Positions 1 through 7,636 are shown, counted from the first letter of the stretch. The stretch is 17,497 nt of DNA from an uncultured Lysobacteraceae bacterium (GCA_946482585.1 CAMLSI010000035.1:1-17497); one strand, 5' to 3'. The notes: generated from the sequence alone by a model not told the origin. Translations and numbers: made by a program.

Positions 1-2762
1 AGCGTGATCAGGCCGATCTGCGTATAGATGTTCCAGCTGCCGACCTGGTGCGTGAGCCCGGTCGCCGCGACCCAGTTCACGATGACGAGGCAGGCGAGAC
101 CACCGAACGCGGCGAGCGGCACCGAGAACAGGATGATCAGCGGATCGATCCAGCTCTCGAACTGTGCGGCGAGCACGAGGTAGATGAACACGAGCGCGAG
201 CGCGAGCAGCACGATGAACGCGCTGGAGGATTCGCGGAATTCGCGCGACTGGCCGCTGAAGTCGTACTGCGCGTCGGACGCGACTTCCTTGACCGCGCCG
301 GAGAGCCAGTCGAGCGCTTCGCCCATGCTGTAGCCCGGTGCGAGACCGGCGCTGATCGTGGCCGAGCGCAGACGGTTGAAATGGTTGAGCTCCTTTGCCG
401 CGACCGCTTCGTTCGCGCTGACGAGGTTTGCCATCTGGATCATGCCGCCGTCGGCGCCGCGCACGTAGATCGTGCTGAGCTGCTCGGGCACGCGGCGGCC
501 TTCGTTGTCGACCTGCACGATTACGTCGTACTGCTCCGAGCCGCGCTTGAAACGCGTGACCTGGCGTCCGCCGAGCAGGCTTTCGAGCGTGCGGCCGACT
601 TCGTCGACGCTCGCGCCGACCGTGGCGACCTTGTCGCGGTCCATCTCGATGCGCAGCTGCGGCTTGTTGAGCTTGAGGTCAGTGTCCGCGTTCGTGAGCT
701 TCGGGTTCTCGCGGATCTTCGCGAGCAGGCCGTCGCTGATCTTCTCGAGGTCTTCCCAGGTGCCGGTGGTCTGCACGATGAAGGAGATCGGCTGTCCGAA
801 ATCGTCGGCGCCGAGCGGCGGCGGCAATACCGGGAACGCCATGATGCCCGGGATGTTCATGAACTGCGGAAACAGCATGCCCTGGTAGGTGCTGGCCGGC
901 TGGCTGCGTTCGGACCAGTCCTTGAGGCCGACGAAGCCGATGGTCTGTGTCACGGTGGGGAAGCCGACGATCTGGAAATAGCGGTCGACGCCGTCCAGCT
1001 GCGCGAAGGTCGCTTCCATCTGACGCGCGTAGCCGTCGGTGTATTCCGGCGTCGAGCCTTCCGGCGCCATGCCGAAGCCGATCACGAGGCCCTGGTCTTC
1101 CTGCGGCGCGAGTTCGTTCGGCAGCAGCTTGAACAGGAAAATCCCCAGCAGACCCGCGAACACGATGCCGGCCGCGCCGAACACGAGCGCGCGCTGGCGC
1201 AGGCTCCAGCGCAGCGTGCGCTCGTAGCGCGACTGCAGACCGTTCAGCACCTTCTCGCCGAATTCGTAGGCCTTGCCGTGCTTCTCGCTATGCTTGAGCA
1301 GGCGCGAGCACATCATCGGCGACAGCGTGAGCGCGGTGAAGCCCGACACGATCACCGCACCGGCGAGGGTCAGCGCGAACTCGATGAACAGGCGCCCCGT
1401 GCGGCCCGTCGAGAACGCGAGCGGAACATAAACCGCCGCGAGCGTCAGTGTCATCGCGACGATCGCAAATCCGATTTCCTTCGATCCCTTCAGTGCCGCC
1501 TGCATCGGCGGCATGCCTTCCTCGATGTGACGGTAGATGTTCTCCAGCATCACGATCGCGTCGTCGACGACGAGGCCGATCGCGAGCACCATCGCGAGCA
1601 GGGTCAGCGTGTTGATCGAGAAGCCGAAAAGATACATCACCGCGAACGCGCCGATCAGCGACACCGGAATCGTCACGATCGGGATCAAGGTCGCACGGGC
1701 GGATCGCAGGAACAGGAAGATCACGATGACGACGAGGATCATGGCTTCGGCGATCGTGGTGTAGACCTCGTCGATCGAGCGGTCGATGAAGATGGTCGAG
1801 TCGTAGGCGATCTCGACCTTCATGCCCTCGGGCAAGGTGCGCGTGATTTCCGGCAGCAGCTTGTGCAGTCCTTCGGAGATCGCGAGCGGATTGGCGGTGG
1901 CCTGCTTCACCACGCCGAGCGGCACGGCGTTGCGGCCGTTGTAGCGTGCACGGAAGCGCGCCTGGTCGGCGCCGAGCTCGACGCGCGCGACGTCACGCAC
2001 GCGCACCGCGTAGCCGTCGGCGCCGGTGCGCAGCACGATCGCGCCGAATTGCTCCGGCGTCTTCAGGTCGGTTTCCGACAGCACGGCGAACTCGCGCTGC
2101 GTGCCTTCGATGCGGCCCGCCGGAATCTCGACGTTCTGCTGGCGCAGCGCCGCCTCGACGTCGGCCGGCGTCATCGAATACGCGGCGAGCCGCGCCGGAT
2201 CGAGCCACAGGCGCATCGCGTACTTGTTGCCGTAGACCTGCGCCTGCGCGACGCCCGCGATGTTCTGCACGCGATCCTTGACGAGGCGTTCGGCGATGTC
2301 GGCGATCTCGAGTTCGGCGTGGCGGTCCGACGAGAACGCGAGATAGATGATGGGCTGCGCGTCGGCTTCCTGCTTCTGCACGACGGGCTCGCGCGCTTCC
2401 TGCGGCAGGAAGTCGCGCGCGAGCGCGACACGGTCGCGCACGTCGGCGGCGGCGGAATCCGGATCGCGGTCGAGGCGGAATCGCACGGTGATCTGCGAGG
2501 ATTCCTCGCGCGACACCGAACCGATGTAGTCGATGCCTTCGATGCCCGAGAGCTGTTCTTCGATCGGCGTCGTGATCGTCGATTCGACGACCTGCGCGCT
2601 CGCGCCGGGATACGCCGTCGCGACCGTGACGACCGGCGTGTCCACTTTGGGAATCAGGCGTACCGCGAGGCGGTCGTAGCAGATGATGCCGATGAGCAGC
2701 ACGACGAGATTGACGACCGTCGCGAAGACCGGGCGACGGATCGAGATGTCGGAGAGGACCAT
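1..2762 (-). CDS. RND-family multidrug efflux permease (HAE1/AcrB-MexB type), C-terminus cut by window edge
   Basis: This is the inner-membrane, proton-driven pump of a tripartite efflux system. About 920 codons are visible, and the frame is the same at the start codon and at the window edge. The N-terminus (MVLSDISIRRPVFATVV) is the usual cytoplasmic helix plus TM1. The TM4 segment IGLVVDDAIVMLEN carries the paired proton-relay aspartates at about residues 400-401, matching AcrB D407/D408. The segment YLVLAAQFESWIDPLIIL lies near residue 860, and the visible part ends at WNIYTQIGLIT, just before the last membrane helices. Against about 1,030-1,050 residues for the family, roughly 110-130 are missing off the left edge. 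The ATG lies 12 nt after the adaptor stop codon, and a possible ribosome site (TGAGGA) overlaps that stop, so the two genes are probably translated from one mRNA. The substrate cannot be told from sequence. The outer-membrane partner is presumably a TolC-like protein encoded elsewhere. Confidence 0.95.
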   Translation of the reverse strand, partial: MVLSDISIRRPVFATVVNLVVLLIGIICYDRLAVRLIPKVDTPVVTVATAYPGASAQVVESTITTPIEEQLSGIEGIDYIGSVSREESSQITVRFRLDRDPDSAAADVRDRVALARDFLPQEAREPVVQKQEADAQPIIYLAFSSDRHAELEIADIAERLVKDRVQNIAGVAQAQVYGNKYAMRLWLDPARLAAYSMTPADVEAALRQQNVEIPAGRIEGTQREFAVLSETDLKTPEQFGAIVLRTGADGYAVRVRDVARVELGADQARFRARYNGRNAVPLGVVKQATANPLAISEGLHKLLPEITRTLPEGMKVEIAYDSTIFIDRSIDEVYTTIAEAMILVVIVIFLFLRSARATLIPIVTIPVSLIGAFAVMYLFGFSINTLTLLAMVLAIGLVVDDAIVMLENIYRHIEEGMPPMQAALKGSKEIGFAIVAMTLTLAAVYVPLAFSTGRTGRLFIEFALTLAGAVIVSGFTALTLSPMMCSRLLKHSEKHGKAYEFGEKVLNGLQSRYERTLRWSLRQRALVFGAAGIVFAGLLGIFLFKLLPNELAPQEDQGLVIGFGMAPEGSTPEYTDGYARQMEATFAQLDGVDRYFQIVGFPTVTQTIGFVGLKDWSERSQPASTYQGMLFPQFMNIPGIMAFPVLPPPLGADDFGQPISFIVQTTGTWEDLEKISDGLLAKIRENPKLTNADTDLKLNKPQLRIEMDRDKVATVGASVDEVGRTLESLLGGRQVTRFKRGSEQYDVIVQVDNEGRRVPEQLSTIYVRGADGGMIQMANLVSANEAVAAKELNHFNRLRSATISAGLAPGYSMGEALDWLSGAVKEVASDAQYDFSGQSREFRESSSAFIVLLALALVFIYLVLAAQFESWIDPLIILFSVPLAAFGGLACLVIVNWVAATGLTHQVGSWNIYTQIGLIT

Positions 2763-2774
2763 GGCGGCTCGTCC

Positions 2775-3863
2775 TCAGTGGGCCGGCGCGGGCTGCGCCG
2801 CGGGTGCTGCGGTCTGCTGCGCGGCCTGCACTTTCATGCCCGGTCCGATCTTCATCTGGCCCGCGCTGATGACCTCGTCGTTCGCCGTGACGCCGCTGAC
2901 GATCTCGACGAAGCCGGGCTTGCGCAGCCCGGTCTTCACTTCGACGAGTTCGGCCTTGCCGTCGCGGATCACGTAGACCTGCTGCTTGCTGCCCTGGGGC
3001 CATAGCGCCTGTTCCGGCACCAGCAGCGCGTTGTCGCGCGAACCGATTTCGAGCGAGACCTTGGCGAACTGGCCCGGAAACAGCGTTCCGTCGACATTCG
3101 GCACGCGTGCGCGCAAGGTGACCGAGCGTGTCGCGAGATCGACCTGCGGCGCGATCGCATAGACCTCGCCGTCGAAGCGGCGCGTGCCCTGCGCGTCGAC
3201 GCCCAGGGTGATCTTCTGGCCCGGCCGGAAGCGGCCGAGATACACCTCGGGCAGGCTGAAATCGAGTTTGAGCGTGTCGAGCGCGACGAAGTCGACGAGC
3301 GCATCGCCGATGTTCACGTACTCGCCCGGGCTGACCTTGCGCAGGCCGGTCGTGCCCGCGAACGGAGCGCGGATCTCGGTCTTGCCCAGGCGTGTGCGCG
3401 ACGACGCGAGCTTGGCTTCGTCGACCTTGGCCTGCGCACGCTTGGTGTCGACGTCGGAGGGGGCGATGAGCTTGCGGCCGGACAGATCCTGCGCGCGCTT
3501 GAGTTCGCGGCCGCTGTTCGCGGCATTGGCTTCGGCTTCGGCGACATCGGCCTGGACCAGGCTCGCGTCGAGCCGGAACAACGGCGCGCCTTTCGCGATT
3601 TTCTGGCCTTCCTCGAACAGCACCGCCTCGATGCGGCCGGCGACTTCGGGGCGCACGGTCACGGCTTCGTCGGCGCGCAAGGTGCCGACGGCGGCCAGGG
3701 TTTCGTTGATCGATTCGACGCGCGGCTTGGCCGCCTCGACCATGGTCGGCGGCATCTCGCCGCCCGGCGGGCCTTGCGTGTGCGCGGTCGTCGAGACGGC
3801 GACGGCGATCGTCAGTGCGAGCAGGGAAAGGGAGGGACGAACGAAGCGGGCGGTGCGCAGCAT
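2775..3863 (-). CDS. RND efflux periplasmic adaptor subunit (membrane fusion protein)
   Basis: The product is 362 aa and links the inner-membrane RND pump to an outer-membrane channel. Residues 1-29 look like a Sec signal peptide (basic start, hydrophobic SLSLLALTIAVAV, then small residues); there is no lipobox cysteine, so it is not an obvious lipoprotein. Beta/lipoyl half-motifs are at about 70-103 (VRPEVAGRIEAVLFEEGQKI) and 163-190 (IRAPFAGTTG, VSPGEYVNIGD), flanking an alpha-hairpin at about 104-160. A beta-barrel follows at about 198-275 and a membrane-proximal domain at about 280-345, then an Ala/Gln/Pro-rich tail. The ATG at 3863 was chosen because GGAG sits 6 nt upstream and the signal peptide then starts properly. 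An in-frame ATG at 3893 would add ten residues with no ribosome site. It is first in an operon with the RND pump. Confidence 0.93.
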   Translation of the reverse strand: MLRTARFVRPSLSLLALTIAVAVSTTAHTQGPPGGEMPPTMVEAAKPRVESINETLAAVGTLRADEAVTVRPEVAGRIEAVLFEEGQKIAKGAPLFRLDASLVQADVAEAEANAANSGRELKRAQDLSGRKLIAPSDVDTKRAQAKVDEAKLASSRTRLGKTEIRAPFAGTTGLRKVSPGEYVNIGDALVDFVALDTLKLDFSLPEVYLGRFRPGQKITLGVDAQGTRRFDGEVYAIAPQVDLATRSVTLRARVPNVDGTLFPGQFAKVSLEIGSRDNALLVPEQALWPQGSKQQVYVIRDGKAELVEVKTGLRKPGFVEIVSGVTANDEVISAGQMKIGPGMKVQAAQQTAAPAAQPAPAH

Positions 3864-4166
3864 GAGATGCTCCGGCGATGCGTGATCTTCCATGGCGGCG
3901 CCCCTATGGCGTCGCAGCGGTAGGCCAATCGGAACGCGGCAGTATTGCGCCAATTGTGCGCTGATTCGCATGCCGGAAGTCGTGTCGGCTTTGTGCGGAA
4001 CAGGGGTTCGCCTGCGCCGAACGGAGCGCCTGGCGCGGCAGGCTGCGGTGAACCGCAGTCGGACCGCAATGTATAGGTCTTCACGTTGCCGAGAGCGTGG
4101 AACGAAGCCGCCGCATCGCATGCCCGGACGCCGCGACGCTGCGGTGCGGCCGCGGCTCCCCGCGGC
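3864..4166. other. Intergenic region upstream of the efflux operon
   Basis: This stretch of about 300 bp lies between the bioD stop and the adaptor start, both on the minus strand. No convincing gene was seen; the open frames here lack family signatures. It holds the hairpin after bioD (4148-4167), a possible minus-strand -10 box (TATACA, 4070-4075) and a palindrome (4043-4058) listed separately. If that -10 is real, the adaptor mRNA would have a leader of about 200 nt. I see no riboswitch pattern I recognise. Confidence 0.5.
4043..4075 (-). promoter_or_regulatory. Possible -10 box and palindromic operator for the efflux operon
   Basis: Reading the minus strand, TATACA (4075-4070) matches a sigma-70 -10 box at five of six positions in an otherwise GC-rich region. 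I find no good -35 at the right spacing. Just downstream is the perfect inverted repeat CTGCGGT-TC-ACCGCAG (4058-4043), and TGCGGT occurs once more directly beside the -10. A palindrome at the start of transcription of an efflux operon would suit a TetR- or MarR-type repressor site, but no regulator gene is nearby and this remains inference. Confidence 0.35.
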
Positions 4167-4167
4167 C
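4148..4167 (-). terminator. GC-rich hairpin directly after bioD, possible terminator
   Basis: GGCCGCGG and CCGCGGCC form a perfect 8-bp stem around a 4-nt loop. On the minus strand it begins at the last base of the bioD TAG codon. There is no T-tract after it, so it is not a classical intrinsic terminator. It may instead help Rho-dependent ending or protect the 3' end. Confidence 0.45.
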
Positions 4168-4838
4168 TACGACCGATGCAATGCCGCAACGGCCGCGGCG
4201 AGCGGCGCATCGGCGGCGCCATGCGCGATCAGGCCCAGGCACGGGGTTTCGAGCCGCTCGTGCAGGGTCGCGACATTGTCGGACTGAAGCGGTTGCACCG
4301 GGTCGATCGCGTTGCCGATCCAGCCGAGCAGGGGGCAGCCGTCGGCGCGGATCGCGCGCGCGCTCAGGAGCGCGTGATTGATGCAACCGAGCCGCAGGCC
4401 GACGACGAGGATCACGGGCAACCGCAGGCTGCGCACGATATCGGCTTGCATGAGTCGCGGACCGAGCGGAACGGCCCAGCCGCCGGCGCCTTCGACGACG
4501 ACGCAATCGGCCGTTGCGGCCAGGGTCGCATAGGCTGCCTGCAGCGGCTCGAGTTCGATCGCGACACCCTGCGCCGCCGCGGCCAGGTGCGGCGCGACGG
4601 CGTCGCGCAATGCGTAGGGATTGCAGTGGTCGTAGGCGGGCGGCTGCGCCGACGCGGCGATCAGCGCGCGTGCGTCCTCGTTGCTCCAGCGCCCGTCGAT
4701 CCACTCGCAGCCGCTCGCGACCGGTTTCATGCCGACGGCGCGGACGCCCGCTGCGGCGAGCGCGCGCAGCAGCGCGACGCTCGCGCGGGTCTTGCCGATG
4801 CCAGTGTCGGTGCCGGTGATGAAGACGCTGCGTGTCAT
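4167..4838 (-). CDS. bioD: ATP-dependent dethiobiotin synthetase BioD
   Basis: The enzyme closes the ureido ring of dethiobiotin from 7,8-diaminopelargonate, CO2 and ATP, the step before biotin synthase. The product is 223 aa, normal for the family. The P-loop is complete near the N-terminus (TGTDTGIGKT, residues 8-17). The substrate-binding lysine stretch MKPVASGC follows with K38, and the second signature VVEGAGGWAVPL lies around residues 118-129, all as in E. coli BioD. The start is the ATG directly before the conserved TRSVFITGTDTG beta strand; the ribosome site is weak (GGAA). No other bio gene is beside it, so the remaining biotin genes must be elsewhere, and this one is transcribed alone and divergently from msrC. 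Catalytic residues look intact. Confidence 0.96.
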   Translation of the reverse strand: MTRSVFITGTDTGIGKTRASVALLRALAAAGVRAVGMKPVASGCEWIDGRWSNEDARALIAASAQPPAYDHCNPYALRDAVAPHLAAAAQGVAIELEPLQAAYATLAATADCVVVEGAGGWAVPLGPRLMQADIVRSLRLPVILVVGLRLGCINHALLSARAIRADGCPLLGWIGNAIDPVQPLQSDNVATLHERLETPCLGLIAHGAADAPLAAAVAALHRS

Positions 4839-5061
4839 GCCGGAATCGTTCCGCGAAGGAGGTAGCGCATCGCGCAGTATCGCATCGGGCTCTGCTGACG
4901 GGTCCGCGCGGGCCGCGGGCTTGCCCGCCCGTCACATCGTCCGCACTGGACCAGCCCGACCCCTTGTGCCATCCCGACCCTGCGTGTCGCCGCGACGGAG
5001 GCGGAGGCGCCCGGCGAACTCGCCGGCCGGTGGGCGCGGACTACGCGGCACGCCCGTCGTT

Positions 5062-5067
5062 TACACT
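5062..5067 (+). promoter_or_regulatory. Possible -10 box of msrC
   Basis: TACACT stands 29 nt before the msrC start in the 257-bp region between divergent bioD and msrC. It matches the sigma-70 -10 consensus at four of six positions. No clear -35 hexamer lies 16-18 nt upstream, so support is weak. A similarly weak minus-strand box for bioD could be GATACT (4881-4876). Nothing else was recognised in 4839-5095. Confidence 0.3.
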
Positions 5068-5095
5068 AGCCGTCTCCCCTTCGCCGGACCCGCCC

Positions 5096-5593
5096 ATGTT
5101 CGAGCTCGCGCCCCTGGAAGCTGCCGACAAGACCGAGCTCTACCAGGGACTGCACGAGCAGATGCGCGGCCTGCTGCACGGCGAGCGCGACCGCATCGCG
5201 AACGCGGCCAATTTCGCGGCGCTCGTGTTCAACGGCGTCGACGGTCTGAACTGGTGCGGCTTCTACTTCTTCGACGGCACCGAACTCGTCGTCGGTCCGT
5301 TCCAGGGCAAACCGGCCTGCGTGCGCATCGCGCTCGGCAAAGGGGTGTGCGGCACGGCTGCCGCGACGCGCGAGACGCAGGTCGTCGAGGACGTGCACGC
5401 GTTTCCGGGTCATATCGCCTGTGATGCGGCTTCGCGCTCGGAAATCGTCGTGCCGCTGTTCGACGATGCGGGCGGTCTCGTCGGCGTCTGGGATGTCGAC
5501 AGTCCGTTGCCCGCACGCTTCGACGACGAGGACCGCATCGGCATGGAACGCCTGTGCGCCGTCTTCCTCGCATCGCTGCGCGGCGAGATCTAG
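5096..5593 (+). CDS. msrC: Free methionine-R-sulfoxide reductase (GAF domain)
   Basis: The 165-aa, single-GAF-domain product matches the MsrC/YebR (fRMsr) family, which reduces free methionine-R-sulfoxide with electrons from thioredoxin and so repairs oxidised methionine in the cytoplasm. The signature blocks NWCGFYFF, GPFQGKPACVRI, GKGVCGTAA and GHIACDAASRSEIVVPL are all present. The three family cysteines fall at C75, C85 and C109, with the same +10 and +24 spacing as E. coli C84/C94/C118, so the enzyme should be active. The ATG at 5096 gives the family's usual length. Longer in-frame starts extend into the intergenic region with no homology. No strong ribosome site precedes it. The small TfoX-like gene follows after 55 nt on the same strand and may share its transcript. 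Confidence 0.95.
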   Translation: MFELAPLEAADKTELYQGLHEQMRGLLHGERDRIANAANFAALVFNGVDGLNWCGFYFFDGTELVVGPFQGKPACVRIALGKGVCGTAAATRETQVVEDVHAFPGHIACDAASRSEIVVPLFDDAGGLVGVWDVDSPLPARFDDEDRIGMERLCAVFLASLRGEI

Positions 5594-5609
5594 CGCGAGC
5601 TGTCTGGGG

Positions 5610-5627
5610 ATGCCGGCGCGCCGGCAT
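5610..5627. repeat. 18-bp perfect palindrome between msrC and the TfoX-like gene
   Basis: ATGCCGGCGCGCCGGCAT is fully self-complementary and could fold as a 7-bp stem with a CGCG loop. It sits 17 nt after the msrC stop and 21 nt before the next start. It may weaken read-through, stabilise the upstream mRNA, or be a protein-binding site. There is no T-tract. Confidence 0.6.
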
Positions 5628-5648
5628 GGAAATGGTCTGGGGGAATAC

Positions 5649-6077
5649 ATGGCAAGCAACGAAAAAATCCGCAACGTCGGCCCGAAATCGGCGGCATGGC
5701 TGCGCCAGGTCGGCGTGCGCACGATCGACGACCTGCGCGCGACCGGGGTCATCGAAACTTTCATGAAGGTCAAGCGCGCGGGCTTCCGGCCCAGCCTGAA
5801 TCTGCTCTACGCGATGCAGGGCGCGCTCGACGACTGCCACTGGGCCGATCTGCCCGAAGACGTGAAAGCGAGCCTCGTGCTCGCGGCCGAATCGGCGGAA
5901 ACCGCGAATCCGATCAAGAACCGATGGGACAAGGCCGCTGCACGGAGCGCCGCGCGCGACGGCACGTCCTCTGGCGAGGGCGGCGCCGATGAACCGGCCC
6001 GCGACGACGGCGATGGTTTCGGCGACGGCGATTCCGGCGTGCGCGAGATCACCGGCACCTCGCGCGATTTCGATTGA
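5649..6077 (+). CDS. TfoX/Sxy C-terminal-domain protein with acidic low-complexity tail
   Basis: The product is 142 aa. Residues about 5-82 match the C-terminal domain of TfoX/Sxy, the competence regulator: IRNVGPKSAAWLRQVGVRT, then DDLRATGVIE and the hallmark FRPSLNLLYAMQGAL, then HWADLP. The N-terminal TfoX domain, which full-length competence regulators carry, is absent. Residues 83-142 are a low-complexity tail rich in Gly, Asp, Ala and Ser (a stretch such as DDGDGFGDGDSG) that I do not recognise and that is likely disordered. The ATG at 5649 was chosen because GGGGGA lies just upstream and the domain begins right after it. The TfoX C-domain has a helix-hairpin-helix-like fold, so nucleic-acid or protein contact is possible. 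A role in competence is not shown; a stand-alone domain is the safest description. Confidence 0.85.
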   Translation: MASNEKIRNVGPKSAAWLRQVGVRTIDDLRATGVIETFMKVKRAGFRPSLNLLYAMQGALDDCHWADLPEDVKASLVLAAESAETANPIKNRWDKAAARSAARDGTSSGEGGADEPARDDGDGFGDGDSGVREITGTSRDFD

Positions 6078-6088
6078 ACGGAAAACCG

Positions 6089-6126
6089 GCAGGTTGGGCT
6101 TCGCCTGCGGCGCGGCACCAACCTGC
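6089..6126. terminator. Stem-loop between convergent genes, possible bidirectional terminator or REP-like element
   Basis: GCAGGTTGG (6089-6097) and CCAACCTGC (6118-6126) form a perfect 9-bp stem with a 20-nt GC-rich loop. The element lies 11 nt after the TfoX-like stop and 8 nt before the end of nadV on the opposite strand, exactly where a shared terminator would sit. No T-tract is obvious on either side. From memory, similar GGTTGGG/CCCAACC hairpins recur between genes in Xanthomonadales genomes, so it may be one copy of a dispersed family. Confidence 0.55.
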
Positions 6127-6134
6127 GGTCCTCC

Positions 6135-7550
6135 TCACTGATTGCTGCGCTCTCTGATTTGCGCGAACGTCCAGTCGCGCAGCAGTGCGCCGTTTTCCCA
6201 GACCGTTTCGAGCGCGTGCTCCCAGCCGGGTTCGGGGGTGTGGTCTTCGGGCCGCGCGAGTGTTTCGTCGATCGGCACGGTACGCCAGCTGCCGAATTCA
6301 CGGTGGCGCAGCAACGCGAGGCGGCCGCGCTTGGACAGCTTGCCGGGGTCGGTCAGGGGCGCCTTGAATACGTCGACCCAGCTTCCGGCGATCCTGGCGG
6401 CCGAACACTTGAGCGCGAACTTCTGCGTGTCGCGATTGATGCCCTGGAGCAGCGCGCCGCCCATGCCGAACGCGAGATTGTCGGCGCTGTAGCCCGCTTT
6501 CGTGATGCGTTCGAGAATCGCGCGGATGCTGTTCGGGTTGATGCCGTCGCCCTGGATCACGCGCACGTGGTTGAGCACCTTGTAGCCCTTGCCGTTGAGC
6601 GTGCTGCCGAACGCTTCATCGAGCAGCACGAGGCACTGGTGCACGACGTCGACGGGATCGCCCGAGTCGGGCCGCACGACGACCGTGGCGCCGCTCGCGA
6701 TCACTTCGTCGCGCAGGGTCTTGCCCCAGTGCTCGCGGATCGCCGTGTAGATGTCGTAGCTGTCCGACACGACGGCGACGATCGCACCGGGTTTGCCGAA
6801 CCGGCGCAGCATGTTCCGGTACGCCTCGACCTCGTGCTCGCGGCCCCAGCTCGTGATCGTCGAATGTTCCGCGGCCGGAATCGAATAGCCGGCCATGGGC
6901 TCGCCGTAGTAGGCGCGGGCCGTGAGTACGCCCGATACGGTGTCGGTGCCGAGAAAGTTCACGAGATGGGCCGCGGCGCCGAGGCCGGCCGATTCCGCGC
7001 TCGATACGCCGCGCGCGCCGAAATCGTGCAGCTTGAAACCGATCTGCGCGGCGGGATCGTCGCTGGACAGGTCGAGGTATCGCTTGATCAGCTGCTTGAG
7101 GTGCCAGCTCTGCGTGGCGACGGTGACCGGATACCAGAGCCGCAGCAGTAGCGTTTCGAGATACGACGGCAGCCAATAGCAGGCCGGATCGGTCGATTCC
7201 ATCGTGACCAGCGCGTGATGCGTCGGTACGACGGTGCCTTCCGGCACTGCGCGGATGCGCAGCGGCAGCCGGCCGCCGTGCGCATCGACGATGTGGCGCC
7301 AGCCCGCTTCGTTGAACGGCTCGCCGTGCGCTGCGAAGAAATCGCGCGCCTCGTCGACGTGCGCGTGCGTGATCGGCGCACTCAGGTATTCCTTGAGTAT
7401 CGCCTGCAGGCCGAAGAACACCGTGCGCTCGTATACGCCGCCGCGCGATTCGACGTAGAAGAACGTCGCTTCGGTCTGCGGCGGATACTGCAGCCAGTGG
7501 CTCGCCTTGTAGCTGTCGGTGTTGAGGATCAGGTTGTCGAGGTGACGCAT
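6135..7550 (-). CDS. nadV: Nicotinamide phosphoribosyltransferase (NAMPT-type)
   Basis: NadV joins nicotinamide to PRPP, giving NMN in the cytoplasm, the first step of deamidation-free NAD salvage. The product is 471 aa, close to bacterial NadV and human NAMPT (491). The match to recalled human NAMPT is strong throughout: HDFGARGVSS (F177 and R180 for human F193 and R196), NFLGTDTVSG (D203 for D219), IPAAEHSTITSWG (H229 for the phosphorylated H247), and VRPDSGDP (R293 and D295 for R311 and D313). RVIQGDGIN and NLAFGMGGALLQ follow. All active-site residues compared are present. The ATG at 7550 is fixed by a strong ribosome site (AAGGAG, 7 nt upstream) and by MRHLDNLILNTDSYKASHW. nadM lies 86 nt upstream on the same strand and makes NAD from the product. 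Confidence 0.96.
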   Translation of the reverse strand: MRHLDNLILNTDSYKASHWLQYPPQTEATFFYVESRGGVYERTVFFGLQAILKEYLSAPITHAHVDEARDFFAAHGEPFNEAGWRHIVDAHGGRLPLRIRAVPEGTVVPTHHALVTMESTDPACYWLPSYLETLLLRLWYPVTVATQSWHLKQLIKRYLDLSSDDPAAQIGFKLHDFGARGVSSAESAGLGAAAHLVNFLGTDTVSGVLTARAYYGEPMAGYSIPAAEHSTITSWGREHEVEAYRNMLRRFGKPGAIVAVVSDSYDIYTAIREHWGKTLRDEVIASGATVVVRPDSGDPVDVVHQCLVLLDEAFGSTLNGKGYKVLNHVRVIQGDGINPNSIRAILERITKAGYSADNLAFGMGGALLQGINRDTQKFALKCSAARIAGSWVDVFKAPLTDPGKLSKRGRLALLRHREFGSWRTVPIDETLARPEDHTPEPGWEHALETVWENGALLRDWTFAQIRERSNQ

Positions 7551-7557
7551 ACGGAAA

Positions 7558-7563
7558 CTCCTT
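7558..7563 (-). promoter_or_regulatory. Strong ribosome binding site of nadV
   Basis: AAGGAG on the minus strand, 7 nt before the ATG at 7550, is the clearest Shine-Dalgarno sequence among the genes here. It rules out the much longer upstream open frame that overlaps nadM in another frame. It suggests that nadV, although second in its operon, is translated independently. Confidence 0.75.
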
Positions 7564-7590
7564 CCGCGGACTCCACGGTCGCCGGTCTGT

Positions 7591-7619
7591 CCGGCGCCGG
7601 CGCGAAGCGACGTTCGCGC
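7591..7619 (-). other. Hairpin-forming spacer between nadM and nadV
   Basis: Within the 86-nt spacer, GCGCGAA (7600-7606) pairs with TTCGCGC (7613-7619) as a 7-bp stem with a 6-nt loop. Next to it is the perfect palindrome CCGGCGCCGG (7591-7600). These could act as an mRNA stabiliser or partial terminator between the two cistrons. No T-tract is seen. Confidence 0.4.
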
Positions 7620-7636
7620 GACGTGCACTGCGCGCT

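Noticed and set aside
48..3005. A 985-codon open frame on the plus strand, antisense to the efflux genes
   Set aside because: Its product is rich in Arg, Asp, His and Glu without domains, and the opposite strand encodes a clear RND pump and adaptor. It is a by-product of GC-rich third codon positions.
4856..4863. A perfect ribosome-binding sequence AAGGAGGT on the plus strand in the bioD-msrC spacer
   Set aside because: No ATG, GTG or TTG lies at a usable distance downstream, and no coding frame with homology follows. Taken as chance.
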